Of a stretch of DNA of 64,000 nucleotides, positions 36,526 through 48,787 are shown piece by piece. This DNA is from Buddleja alternifolia (lineage: Eukaryota; Streptophyta; Magnoliopsida; Lamiales; Scrophulariaceae): NCBI GenBank assembly GCA_019426215.1, contig CM033402.1, forward strand, positions 2,604,001 to 2,668,000, read 5' to 3'. A program made the translations under genes and the position numbers. Below the pieces are notes generated by a model. That model worked only from the letters and a program-made list of their open reading frames with translations. It searched no databases and had not been told where the DNA came from. Positions within the stretch are counted from its first letter, which is position 1, and each line of letters starts with the position of its first letter.

Positions 36526-36809
36526 TTCATTAATTTGGTTTTGATTAAGTTTTAATTTCATTTCGGATTAAGTGCATTATAATTAGTTTACATATGTTGC
36601 CAAAAATAGGTAGTGGTATTAAGAAAGAGCAACCTAAAGCGTAGAGGATGTTTAGATTAGATATGAATACATGAAGACAAGGTATTCTGATGTAGAACGC
36701 TAATCATGCTATAAAAATATTCCATTATGTCCAATCTTAATCCACAAGAACAATAATTTAAGTGAGCAAATAAAGCATAAGCATTTTGTAATATCTTGTT
36801 ACCATTTAT

Positions 36810-36811
<2 letters not shown>

Positions 36812-36841
<30 letters not shown>
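36812..36841. repeat. (TA)n microsatellite
   Basis: A plain TA run of about 15 units. Confidence 0.85.
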
Positions 36842-36844
<3 letters not shown>

Positions 36845-38726
36845 TCATTCTTAACCATATGTATAACCGAAAATACATTTGATATTGTTCTTAATTAGAT
36901 TGTCGCAATTTCGAAACTATTTGTATCGATTGACTGTAATTTTATTCTTCCACTTCCAAATAAAATTGCATTTCCCCTATGTAATATTATTTTTATGATT
37001 TATTTTTTGATTTACATTCTGTGACCTACTTTGACCCCATACCACATGTCAGAGGAAATACCAATCAAAATAATTTTTGCGTAGACAATAATACTAAGAA
37101 GATTGAACAAAAAATTGTCGTCGTCTTACTACATATATTTGTAACAACAATAATTCCTTGTCCCACATGGTATAAATCATCATTATATGAATGGGTAAGA
37201 TTGAAATTTAAAAATAATTCATTGAATATAATTGCGATGATCGTGATTACAGATCACATCAATCTCTATTTTAAAATAACATTTCATCTCGTATTCAGTG
37301 TTATATATACATATTGCGTCAAATAATTCCACTTCACCAAGAAAAAATATATGCATGTAGCGTAAATGGCTAAAATATTATTTTAGGACAGAGTATGAGA
37401 TTGAATTGTAATAGGCCAATATAATGATTGGTTTGAGGAAATAATGGCAGATATTTTCACCATTAGCCAAAGAAATGCCACATATAGGTTAAGGAAGGCT
37501 CATCTGAATTTTCTTAATTCTATGTTCACCTTAATTCTTCTTAATTTGAATCTTATCTTTTCTTAATTGTGTTTGTTGATTTCTGTTATCAGGGTTGAAT
37601 TGACTGTATATTCGAATTATGATAAAGTGGAAGCCTAAATTAAGAAGGGCAACTTCAAGTTCAAGAAAACTCTAAAGACATCATTTTTCTAATGGAAAAA
37701 TGATCTCAATAATGTCTATTTTAGTTCTGTTTTCTTATCTTAGTCGAAATTATAGTATATAACCTGCAGGTTGCGACCTAGAATACGTCCCTAAAACTAC
37801 ATGGTTTTGGACTAATACAAATCATTTTGTATATAGGAAATGAACAGCACCTACTTAATTTAAATGGCGATATTTACGACTATGAGGAATGAGGTTTTGG
37901 TTTCGAATCTTACCAAAGTGTTTGTTTTTGTCTATTTTTTTAAAAAGAAAATTGATTGTATGAATCATTTCATCTGAAATAAAGTTCACAATGATGAGAG
38001 CATCGGAATGTCTTCAATAGAGTAATTAACGCCATTGAAACATCAAATATATATTTGCCTTAGTCTAACATCATTTAAAGAGATTGGAAAGAGTTGTTTT
38101 CTTAAAGAAAAATCGATTTCGCGAACTCTAAACCTTCCATCATGAGTTATTATTTTTCTATTTATCAATTGATCGTGAATTGTTAATATTTGTTAAAATG
38201 TTCATAACTGATTATCATAACATATAATTGATGGTTTGATACTAATTAATAATGTATACCCCTATATTCATAAAAAAAAAAAGAATTTAAATGAATAAAC
38301 AAACATAATTGGTATATATGTAAATTCAATTCTAATAGAACATAACATATCCACGTTCGTAAACCCAATAATAGAATAATGGGTAAAATAATTACCTTGA
38401 TTAAAGGTCCTTATAATAACCTTTAATTTAATGTGATGTGAAATGTTGATAGACGTCGTTTATACCTGGCAATAATTAATATACCCTGAAAACCCCAATC
38501 CCTAACTCAATCAGGAAGAAATAAATATTACAATGATTGTGAGATTTTAAGGATTAGGGTTTATTTATTGACTTGTGGATGTTAGGTGCGTGTGATATTG
38601 GTGCAAAGAGTGACGGCTTAATATTGCTTAGTATCTTTGAATGGAGCCTATTATTTTCTCCTCATTTTCAACTGTCCATTCACTTTATTCACCCCCACAA
38701 GTCATGCCCTCAGGGGACCCCATCAC

Positions 38727-38761
<35 letters not shown>

Positions 38762-40679
38762 ATGAGCCCCACACATATTTTAACACTGTGTGTGGTAGAT
38801 ATTTTCCGAGAGTTAAACTTCTGAGAGCTACCAAATATCACCCCATTTCGATTCATGTAATTCCCCCCCCCCCCCCTTCAAAATTGTATTTTTATACTGT
38901 ATTTCATTTTATATGTACAATTTGCATGTATATATAGACACACACATATACATATATATAATATTAACTATGAAGGTATTTTATACATATGATATTTATA
39001 GGGAAGTAAAGTACAAAATGAAATATCAGACTAATAATCTAAACTGCAATCATTAGTTAATTTACTAGAAGAAATTTGATCATTGACCATGTAAATTAGT
39101 CATGGTGAAAATTCATTTGTCATGGTCAAAATGGATTGACTACGACTTTGCCTCGGCTTCTGTCGTGATACTGTAAGCATGGCTTATATCAATTGTCAAT
39201 ATTTTGTTAATTGCAAAGACCATTGCTTTTGATCATCGTAAGAAAGTGCTAGATTAGCATTTCTTCCACTACGGTTAATTGTAGCTAAAAATAGTTAATA
39301 TTTTTGTTCACCACGGCTGACGTCAGCGTGACTATATGAAACGTCTATTACCACCAAATGAGCCGTTGGGTTTAAACTGCTATAGACCACGCTTTAAACC
39401 ATTACATATATTTTCATTGTTAACACATAATTTAGTCATTTAATTTTGTAATAAAAATAAGTTGGAATGTGATGTATGCCCATGTAGAATTAATTACTCA
39501 ATGATGGCATTATGTGCTCGATGTGTTGGATCAAAAACAAAACACACTACAATATTAAATCCAATTTTTTCCTAAATTATTCTTTAAATAACCATAATCA
39601 AATTATTGTTGTTAAGCTAGATCATACCAAAATAGCATTGGGTATTCAAACATCATTTTCAACTCTTCTCAAATGGCCCTAAAGGTGTTTGTGTCACGCA
39701 ATAATTGTAAGATGTGTCAAGTGTTTGGCTATGAACTTAAAGTTTTAGGGGGCAACTTTAGACTTAGATTAGGGAACAATGTTGCAATCTATTACTTTTT
39801 TCGTCGTATAAAAAGTTACATGTTATCACGGAGTATCAAATTTGGAAAATTTTGGTATCATCCACATAACATATTTAATCATTTACATGAATGTGATGAT
39901 GCTTAAATTTTGAAAGACCACTTCCCTAATTTATATTAAGAATCCACATCAAGCATACGTCCTCATGTCCTAAAATAACACGCAAAATATCTCGTAAATA
40001 ATATATATCGTTCATTATCTATTCTCACAGACGTGACATTTTAGCTTTCCGTTATTTAAGGTATTAATAATTAAATATTGCCTATATTAAACTTAATAAA
40101 ATCAAGAATATTGAAAAACTTCAAATCTAGCCAAGTCATCAAAAGAATTTAAGGGGACCCATATTTTATCCTTGATGTCCCCCTTGCAAAGTGTTTTTAA
40201 ATTACAATAACTTTTAACATTATTACATATTTAATAGTTCCTTCACTATCGCAAGATTCGCCATAGAGATTGACAAGCAATTATTAGCTTGCTTTCAACA
40301 TCTTCTAATCGTCTGTAATTAATTTCTAGTCATTTCCGTTTACTAATAAGCATTAATTAATTATTCTTGGATAATTAATTGTAAAAAGCTTGTGCTACAA
40401 GATGAAGAAAAGCTTTCGAGATAAAGTTCACACCTACAACTTTTTGACAAAATGGGAAAAGGGTCTACCTTTTTCAATTCTCCGTTTACATGATTTTACG
40501 TACATGAGTTCCTTTTTTACAAGTTCTTTGTAAATGAGACTTAATTTTCTATAAGTTCTTTGTACATGAGACTTAATTTTCTTTTGTGTATTTAAATAAT
40601 ATCTTGAATTAAATAAGTGTTAAAATATACATTAATATCTAAATTATGATTTATTTCTTTTCTAAAAAGTGTTCAAATA
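36842..40679. other. Gene desert
   Basis: AT-rich sequence without a recognisable gene. It includes a (TA)n tract at 38729-38759, a C run near 38864-38876, and a possible CACTA remnant at 39064-39400. Short open frames here (for example 37021-37326 and 39673-39906) show no domain or codon signal I can recognise. Confidence 0.5.
39064..39400 (+). mobile_element. Possible CACTA transposon remnant
   Basis: It begins TACTAGAAGAAATTTGATCA, close to CACTA termini, followed by scattered motifs like CATGGT, CACTACGG and CACGGC that resemble subterminal repeats. No right terminus or transposase was found. Confidence 0.3.
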
Positions 40680-41501
40680 TGTTAGATTAGAAAAAACTAC
40701 GTAGAAAACTTGTATTATTAAGTAATATATTTATAAAGATACATGTACTTAGTAAATAAAAAACCCTAACTATAAATAAGAACATTATAAATACATGGTA
40801 ACATTAAGAAAAGCTAAACTAACATAAATATTATAAAGATATAGAAAAATATTATATTATATAATCTAACACTCCCCGCAGTCGAAACGTGAACGTTGAG
40901 ACTAGACCAAACACCGAGAAGAATACAATAGAGGGACACGCTTGAACGTGTTGGGTATGGACGCTCGAGCGTTCAAGAGCGAGAAGGCGTCACAGAGGTG
41001 GTGCGGCGGCGCCAAAGAGAAAGGCGGCGACAACGGCGGCCAGAGGAAGACAAGAAAAATAGAAAACGAGATAAGGGATAGAAAGCTTGCGGCGACGTAG
41101 GTCATTTAAACAAGAAGACAAGAAAACTAGAGAAGCGAGAAGAAACTGGCGGCGACTGCCAAATGAGAACAAAAAAATGAAAAAAGTTCTAGATAAAGGA
41201 AAAGTAAACTAGATAAGGGGCGCCGGATGGGGATGGGGACGGCGACTTGAGGATGGCGAAAGCGAGAAATTAAGATATCATGGCTCGACGACATGACTCT
41301 GATACCATGTTAAATTAGAGAAAACCACAAAGGGAACTTGTATTACTAAGTAACATATTTATATAGAGGTACATATACTTGGTAAACATGAAACCCTAAC
41401 TATAAATAAGGACAAGATAAATACAAGAAAATATAAAAAAAACCTAAACTAACATTTATACTAAAAAGATATGGAAAGATATTGTATTATATAATCTAAC
41501 A
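40680..41501 (-). mobile_element. TRIM (miniature LTR retroelement) with exact 5-bp duplication
   Basis: Two direct repeats, 40680-40871 (192 nt) and 41308-41501 (194 nt), both run from TGTTA to CTAACA on the plus strand and are bracketed by AAATA at 40675-40679 and 41502-41506. Read on the minus strand, the repeat at 41308-41501 is the 5' LTR. It is followed directly by TGGTATCAGAG, the primer-binding site matching initiator tRNA-Met. GCGGGGAG, just before the other LTR, is the polypurine tract. The 436-nt interior is GC-rich and has no gag or pol, so movement would need proteins from another element. Confidence 0.92.
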
Positions 41502-43185
41502 AAATATACATTAAAAGCATTTTTATGTATATTCATCTTGGTGATAAAGAAGAATATTTTGGAAACAATACCTAAAACTCTATTTTCTTGTATTGAAAAT
41601 TATTGTTATATATACGTATGTGTTGAAATCTCACCACAAATCCAAATGGTAATCCTAAATATATCCTCACCACGCAGTATCATTTCAACTAACCCAGTAA
41701 ATTTTTTATCTATTCTTTTATATTTTTATATTCTTAATTCCTACTTTATGCTAACATATCAAAACTACATCTATACTCTTTTATAAAGCACCAACACCCT
41801 AGAGTAACTACTTTTGGTGTATTTTGGAGTGTCATGACTAAATTACCCCCAATTTAAAAAGTATTTTTTAGATAACTTTTTTTCAATTTTCTATCTCTTA
41901 TATCAGTATTCTTAACTTCTCCTACATTCTCTCTCTCACCCACTCTCTCTCCTATGTCATATTTCCTCTTTTTTTTTTCACCGAAATTTTTTATTACTTT
42001 GTTCAACTCATTTCTATTTATTTATAAAACCTCACATAAAATATAGACATATTAATAAATTTTTTATTAAATTTTTTCTTTACTCAGCACACATATCGAG
42101 TGTGCCCACGCGACTACTATAAAGAAACAAAATAGCCATAAAGACGTCTATATTGATCATTAGAGATCATCTCATGCTGATTTTGCCTCTTTATCCCTAA
42201 GCTAGATATGCCTTTAATTTATTTCCCCCCTTATTTATAATAATTGAATGTCTTATACTGATGAAGAGTGTAGGGACATGACTTATTTTGCATACGTGTA
42301 TTAGTTAATAAATCACGTCGACATATACTTCATATAATGACAAGTGTCTAATTATTTTGATTACAAGACGTCTTTGTTATAGGTAAAGTGTGTTTCCAAA
42401 GGCTTGGGCCACATCCCGATCACAAAAGGACATCCTAATTAAATGCTAACAATAATTTTTTTTAACAAATAATTTAGTAATATTTATTTCCCGTAATAGA
42501 AGCGCACACATAAGTGGCTTTTGGAACTTTGTTGTTTTAGAATATGTTCGCATAATCTCACTTATGTCGACTAGAGACTGCATCCGATTTTAATTATGTG
42601 AATTTTCTTTGAATTATATTGAAATTTGGCTAAGATTTTTAGTTCAAAGAATTTGATTCTATATACTTAGTATTTACAGAATAGTTGTGGTATAATTCCA
42701 TCTCATATTCCGAGTTATATAATTATGTCAAGTATATAAACATGTTTCTTTGTACACACACTAAGATATGTATTACATAAATTTGACGTCAATCAATGAA
42801 ATAGAGAATCCGATGTGCATATTCCAAGTGCCACGTCGTAGGCCAATGATATGACTCACTTTTTTCTATACAAAAGAAAAAATATCAAGTTTGGTTGCAT
42901 GCAGTCAGTACTGAATATATAGCATCCAACACAATTACCTAATTTATTGGTTTGGTTTTCCTACTGCAGCGGAACACTTATTTTTTCACTTAGATATGAA
43001 TGTGTCTTCTAGTAACATATATGGTAAGGTCTTAAACGATCGATGATAAGACGCATAGATTGAATTGCATCTTGAAGAAGAAGTGCTATTATTCTCTAAC
43101 TTGAGCAGATTGTACGATCAATTGTGATGAGCATAATTATGTCTCTCCTCAGTCAATGGTAAAAGTACCAATATTATATTATTTA
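41502..43185. other. Non-coding, right of the TRIM
   Basis: AT-rich and without a recognisable gene or delimited element. Confidence 0.5.
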
Positions 43186-43327
43186 AAGCCTGTTTGCGAG
43201 AACTTATGCTTTTAAAGAAGTGCTGAATTTTAAAAAAGTTGAGAAAGTTGCTGAAAAGTTAAAGGTGATTGTGTTTGCAAAACTTACTAAAAAGTAGAAA
43301 AAATAGAAAAAGCTGGTAGAAGTACCT

Positions 43328-44579
43328 AGGGAGTGTTTGCAAACTCTACTGCTTCTAGAGAAGTGATTTTAAGTGAAAAATAAGCAGAATCACTTGAGAA
43401 GCAGAAGTGGGTAGTGTTTGCAAACAGAAGCTGAAAGTAGAAAAAAGTTGCAGGGAGTGTTTGCAAATAAAAGTGATTATCAATTAGCTTTTTTGCAGAA
43501 AGTACAATATTGCCCCTAAAATAATATAAAAATTATATTTTTTTTTCACATTTATTTCTCCGAGAATGGATCTTGCTGATAACATACTAATACACTATAT
43601 AATCTTTTCATATATCTCTTGTATTTGGACGGAACATGCAATAAGCAGTAAGAAACTATTTGAGAAGAATGACAAATAAATTACAACAAAAAATAATAAT
43701 ACAAACCTGGGAATAAAATTCTTATTTTCTTCTCTGTTAATCTCTCTGTTTTTCCTCTGTCAATTAAGAGAGATATTGCTCTCTATTGTTGTATATATAA
43801 CCTAGGTTGAGTTTTCAGATTTTTAGGAATGATATATCTCTTGATTTTCAATTAATAAGATATGAATTTTAAATTTAATCGCAAGTTTTTTTAAATTCTT
43901 TCTATGCCCTCAGTTTGAATTTAATGAAATAATAATAGTAATATAAGAAATTTGTTATTATTAATCACCATGTTATGGATAGAGACCAATTAAGCTGCAG
44001 TCAAGAATCCTCCTTACTTTAAAATAGAAACGTTTCTTCATCGTGTCATCACATTGATATATATAATATAATATAATAAATATATATAATATAATAATAT
44101 ATATTATATATATATATGTACGTATAGTACCCATCATCATCAAATCAAACCAGAGGATTTGTTAATGAGACCTCAGCTGCAATGCGAAAAGAATCCTTCT
44201 TACTTTGATATATATATACATATAGTACCCATCATCATCAAATCAAATCAGAGGATTCGTTAATGAGACCTCCGACGCAATGCGAAAAGGAACTAAGGAA
44301 GAAGATCGTAAGTTTTTTTTTCAAAAAAAATTTGATGGGGTTAATTTTGGAAATATAGAAATATTGACAAGGATAGAATTGTCAATAAAATATTATTTTA
44401 ATTGCAGGAATTTGAAAAGCTACAAAAAGCACCCCCTATCCACCTTGGAGCTTTTGGCTTCTGGGAGCTTAATTTTAGAGAATCAGAAGCAAAAATTGAA
44501 TTTACAAACATTACAAAATTGATTATTTTAAGCTACAAGCTCAAAAGCACTTTTATTTAGAGTTTGCAAACACTCCCCT
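43328..44579. mobile_element. Non-autonomous hAT-like element nested in the older MITE
   Basis: Ends are AGGGAGTGTTTGCAAACTC on the left and, inverted, AGGGGAGTGTTTGCAAACTC on the right. Flanks AAGTACCT (43320-43327) and AAGGACCT (44580-44587) agree at 7 of 8 positions, as expected for hAT. The 1,252-nt interior is AT-rich with no transposase. It carries a 98-nt tandem duplication starting at 44123 and 44221. Confidence 0.75.
44123..44292. repeat. 98-nt tandem duplication inside the hAT-like element
   Basis: The units starting TATAGTACCCATCATCATCA at 44123 and 44221 share also GTTAATGAGACCTC and AATGCGAAAAG. The second unit is partial. Confidence 0.8.
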
Positions 44580-44760
44580 AAGGACCTGCTTCTAGTTTCT
44601 GCTTATTTTCAGCTTTTTTTTAGTGAAGCAGAATCAGAAGCAGTGAAACCAAACAGCAAAAAACAGCTTAAATCCAGGAAAAAGCTGAAAAGTGCTTTTT
44701 TTAAAGCTTTAGCAAACAGGCCTTTAATAACAAAATATCCTGTGAACACGATTCGTGTAA

Positions 44761-45240
44761 TCTTGATATATGGGTCGGGTTACGACCCCACCTAGATCAC
44801 CGACCAAATAACTTGAATATTAAAGGTCCCATAGGCGTTCAGCATATGTCTAGGCCCAACTAGCTCAAATGTCACATCATGAATAATGATCATTTCATTC
44901 CTTATAAATACCCACTTCAATCCATTTATGGGGGGCCAGCAAAAAATTCTCTCTCAATACTCTCCAGATTTACTTCGTTTTTGTTCTTTTACCCATATAG
45001 CCAGAGTATTTGGCCTCGAGTTGTACGAAGCAAATACGTATATTATAACCCCTCTTTTCGAACTATGTATAGACTTGATCCTATTCAATTAGGTACGTAG
45101 GCAGCTTGACTTCATCAAGTTCAGTCTATAATCTGGTTTAATAGTTACCCTGATTCGACCCATTTGAGTCATCGGTTTGGTTCAAATTGGCCCAACGATA
45201 ATCGAGCTAAATCAGATTGCTTATTCTAAGTGTTTGTACT
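44761..45240 (+). mobile_element. Possible LTR fragment
   Basis: It has promoter-like CTTATAAATACCCACTTC, then TTCTCTCTCAATACTCTC, and further on GGTACGTAGGCAGCTTGAC, a pattern I associate with plant Gypsy-type LTRs. Neither terminus nor a duplication was found, and no gag-pol is nearby. Confidence 0.3.
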
Positions 45241-45820
45241 ACAGAACGTGTATTAGTTCCAAGTAGTAGTAACGAGTCCTCGTACATATTTTCTATGTCA
45301 TTCATTTGTATGACTCAATCTGAATATATATTTACAGATCCTAAAAAAAAAAAATACTATGGACCATAAAATATAATAGACACATTTTTCTCATGACATC
45401 AAAGAGAATAAACACCATACAACTTAAGAAACTACGTGGATTACATGGCTCCATGCATTTGAGAAATTTCAACATTTTCGAAGCCGATAAATAAGTAGTT
45501 AGGGTGTGACTCGTGACGATAGCTCTTCTCCACCTAAGATCAGTCATTCCTAAGTCATAACATGTTCTTTTCACTTAATCTTTACATTCACCATTATTTA
45601 ATAAACATAATTTCAAATATAACACATTGCATAGTAAATTCTGATATTCACTATTCAAGCAGTATAAATCAATTATTGTATGCATTCACATAAAATAGTG
45701 TGAGCTCTGTGTCTTGTTTTGGACAAAGAAGTGTAGTTGCTGTCTCTGAATTAATCAGCACAAATCGAATAAGAACCGTGATCTTTAAGCTACTACAGCC
45801 GCAATGTTGCGTTAATTTCC

Positions 45821-45983
45821 GGTGTTTGACATTTTGAATCCATTATATATATATATATATATATATATAGATATTTATCATTTCACTATGACATCATCAT
45901 ATACAGTTGTGGTATTTGACATTTTGAATCCATTATATATATATATATATTCATCATTTCACTATGATATCATCATATACATA
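45821..45983. repeat. Tandem duplication around (TA)n tracts
   Basis: 45821-45910 and 45911-45983 both start with a TTTGACATTTTGAATCCATT block, then (TA)n, then CATTTCACTATGA and TATCATCATATAC-like sequence. They differ mainly in TA number. Confidence 0.8.
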
Positions 45984-46007
45984 TTCAATAATTCACATAC
46001 ATAGTTT

Positions 46008-46166
46008 TGTACGTAAAATTTTAAGATGGATTGGGTCTATTGAAGCCGGTTCATCCAACATCGTTCGATACAGGTGATTTAGATGTTTTTTACTATTTTG
46101 CCTCTACATCCAATGATGTTTGATGCACCGGCTCCATTGGACCTGGTGTGTTTTAGAATCACCCAT
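46008..46166. mobile_element. Decayed fold-back MITE
   Basis: The arms around GAAGCCGGTTCATCC on the left and, inverted, GGAGCCGGTGCATCA on the right pair with each other. The right end, inverted, reads GGGTGATTCTAAAACACACC. It resembles the better preserved hairpin at 27531-27705. Ends are approximate. Confidence 0.5.
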
Positions 46167-48787
46167 TGCATACCACCAAAATGGATGACATGAAATAAAC
46201 TATATATATATTAGTAGATACTGTCATAGTTTTATTAGGAAAATAGTCATATCTTATATACTCATTTTATGGGGTTTTAAATGATTTCTTTTTTATTCAA
46301 GAGTTTATTTACTTTCACACATCGTGATAAGCTGAATATAATCATATTTATATGGTTGAAAAATATTATGCAATTTGCAAATAAAAAAGAACGGTCATGT
46401 TCGAGTTTTATTATTAACCATGCCTTAATCAAAAAGATGGTTAGAGACATGGATGATAAAGTAAAAGTAATTTTTAGAGAGTTTCGAAATATTTAGTTTG
46501 ATTTGTGTGTGGTGTCTACTTTAATTCCACCACAAAATACTTGGTTTTATCGTGTGAAGCCTAATTAAGATGATCCGAAGATGAAACTTATTAATTCACA
46601 GAGACAAAAATGCATGCACAAAAACTTGATGATATGTCGGCAGACAAAATGATATAACATGCAAATATTCAAGAAACAATTCTTTTTTGTCAAATGTTCG
46701 GGTGGGGGTACACATGTCACACGTGAAATCATTCTAACATCCCAATAAAATGGATTCATCTGGCAATCTGAATTAATCATTTTCGTAAATAACAAACAAT
46801 TGCAAAGCATCTAGTGAAGCCCATTATACAGAAATATCACTTTTTGGCCTCTTGCAATAGAGGATGCAATAGAAATTACAATAAAAGATCTCATTTGATT
46901 CGAAAAGGCATGAGGTGTGACAAAATGGTACAAAAGCTTATCTAAGAGGTACTATCAGCGGGAAAGGCCCGACCAAATGCGTTCGATGGTCCTGGTTGTG
47001 GAAGGAATGTGACGAGGAGGTCATATGTCAAACATAAGGTGGTTGTGATATCTCACATGTATTATGGGAGAAAATAATTGCTAACAGAACTCATTAGATC
47101 GGATTGTCCTTGTGACTCCCCATCCCCTGGATTCACGAGCAAATAAAGACACCTCGTATATATGGATGATACTTGGTGAGTTCTAGGACTCGACCCTCGG
47201 GGTTTAGTAATGATCTATACCATCCTCAGGTGTATATCCACATGAGGGAAGGCCCATGTGTACCACGTCCCGAAACTTATCAAGTATCATTCGGCATATA
47301 TAATCTTATCGATCACGCATTCGAGTTACCTCATAGAAATGTCAAGTTCATTACTTTAAAAAAAAAAAAGGGAAACCCTACTATCATAAGAAGCATGACA
47401 ATTACAATAAATAATAATTAGGTTCAAATCCTGGGATTATATCATTAATAATTTAAACTAGTACCAAATCTTTTATTTTGGTTTATTATTACATTATATT
47501 CAAGGTCAATTTACGTAGATTATAGTTATATATGTACCAGGTTATTAGCAGTGAATTTCATTGGCGGCATTCAAATCTTTGGACAGGACAATAATCTCTC
47601 TCATTAATTATTGAACAAGATATCGATGTCATTGATTCCCTTTCAATTTTCTTATGGCCAAAGTTTCAAGAAATTATGATTAATAAAGTGACATGCATGT
47701 CCAAAGCCACAAACATTCAAATGAATTGTTTCCAGGTGGCACACAAATGTGATATATGTCATATGATTATATATATATATATATCAATTACTTGTGGAAA
47801 AACACATCCTCCAATACAATCAACGAAACAATTATGGCCAATCATTTTTAATATATATTTTCAACCAAAACTTTTCGAGAAATGATTCGAAATTAATTCC
47901 CTTTAAAGTATAATGCTTTTTTAAAACCTCTGTTGAAGAATAGTAAAATTAAATAATGCAAAAAAATCAAATTAAAAAAATTAAATATAAAAGATTAGCT
48001 ATTTATGTAAAGAAATGATATGTAACTGTCTATGTCCGTAAAAGTTCTAAATTATTTTTAATTTTTTTTCGAGGAAAAATTATTTTTAAATTTAACCGTA
48101 TAAGATCTTTATTAATTGTCAATAACAAAAAGGGATATCTGATTTATAATCACAAATAAAAAAAAATAGACTATTGTTAAAGAAAAATAGGTAAAGAATG
48201 TGCACTTGAAATTCACATAAAAACTATAAATAAGTTACCGAAAGACATCGAAATTAAGAAATGTTCTTTAAAAGTTTACTGAAAAGTATCAAGATTTAAT
48301 ACGTAAACAATTAAATCGACTCAATATTCAACTATCAAAAAAAAAAAAAAAATCAACTCAATATTCAGATTTTAGACCATTTGCATATATGAAACATTGA
48401 AATCAATTTCACATCTAAAATTATCAAGAATCCAATAAATCCATTAGTAAGATGAACCAAAACGCCATCTATCTACTACTACTCAATCACCTGCTATATG
48501 ATAATAGAAAGATCAATTAAGAACAGTTGCAACTACCTTAACTTCGGTTCCGAGTCACCTCGAGCCTATAACTAACCATCAATCTATAAGCCTAGAAGAC
48601 TCGTTCAACAGGAGACGACGCTGTGAGCCACTTTTCGATAATCCATATAAATATCAAAATTTTCTGCTATGAATTTTCTGATGCAATTACGTAGTTTAGT
48701 AATCTGTGCTATAACAAGATTGAATCAGATTTTCGATCTTGAAAAGCTTCCTGGGATGTGAGACTTAGAAATGGGTGGCCATGATTT
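46167..48787. other. Gene desert left of RPN2
   Basis: No gene is recognised. At 46900-47345 lies a stretch less AT-rich than its surroundings that ends in an A run at 47359-47370. It could be a retroelement fragment but I cannot classify it. Confidence 0.4.

Larger units (their letters stand above)
43186..44727. mobile_element. Old MITE split by a younger hAT-like insertion
   Basis: Outer inverted ends read AAAGCCTGTTTGCGAGAAC on the left and, inverted, AAAGGCCTGTTTGCTAAAGC on the right. Without the inner insertion (43328-44579) the outer element is about 280 nt and lines up with the uninterrupted relative at 58277-58556. The outer target duplication was not resolved. Confidence 0.65.

Noticed and set aside
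37021..37326. Open frame in the gene desert
   Set aside because: No domain, no codon signal, AT-driven composition.
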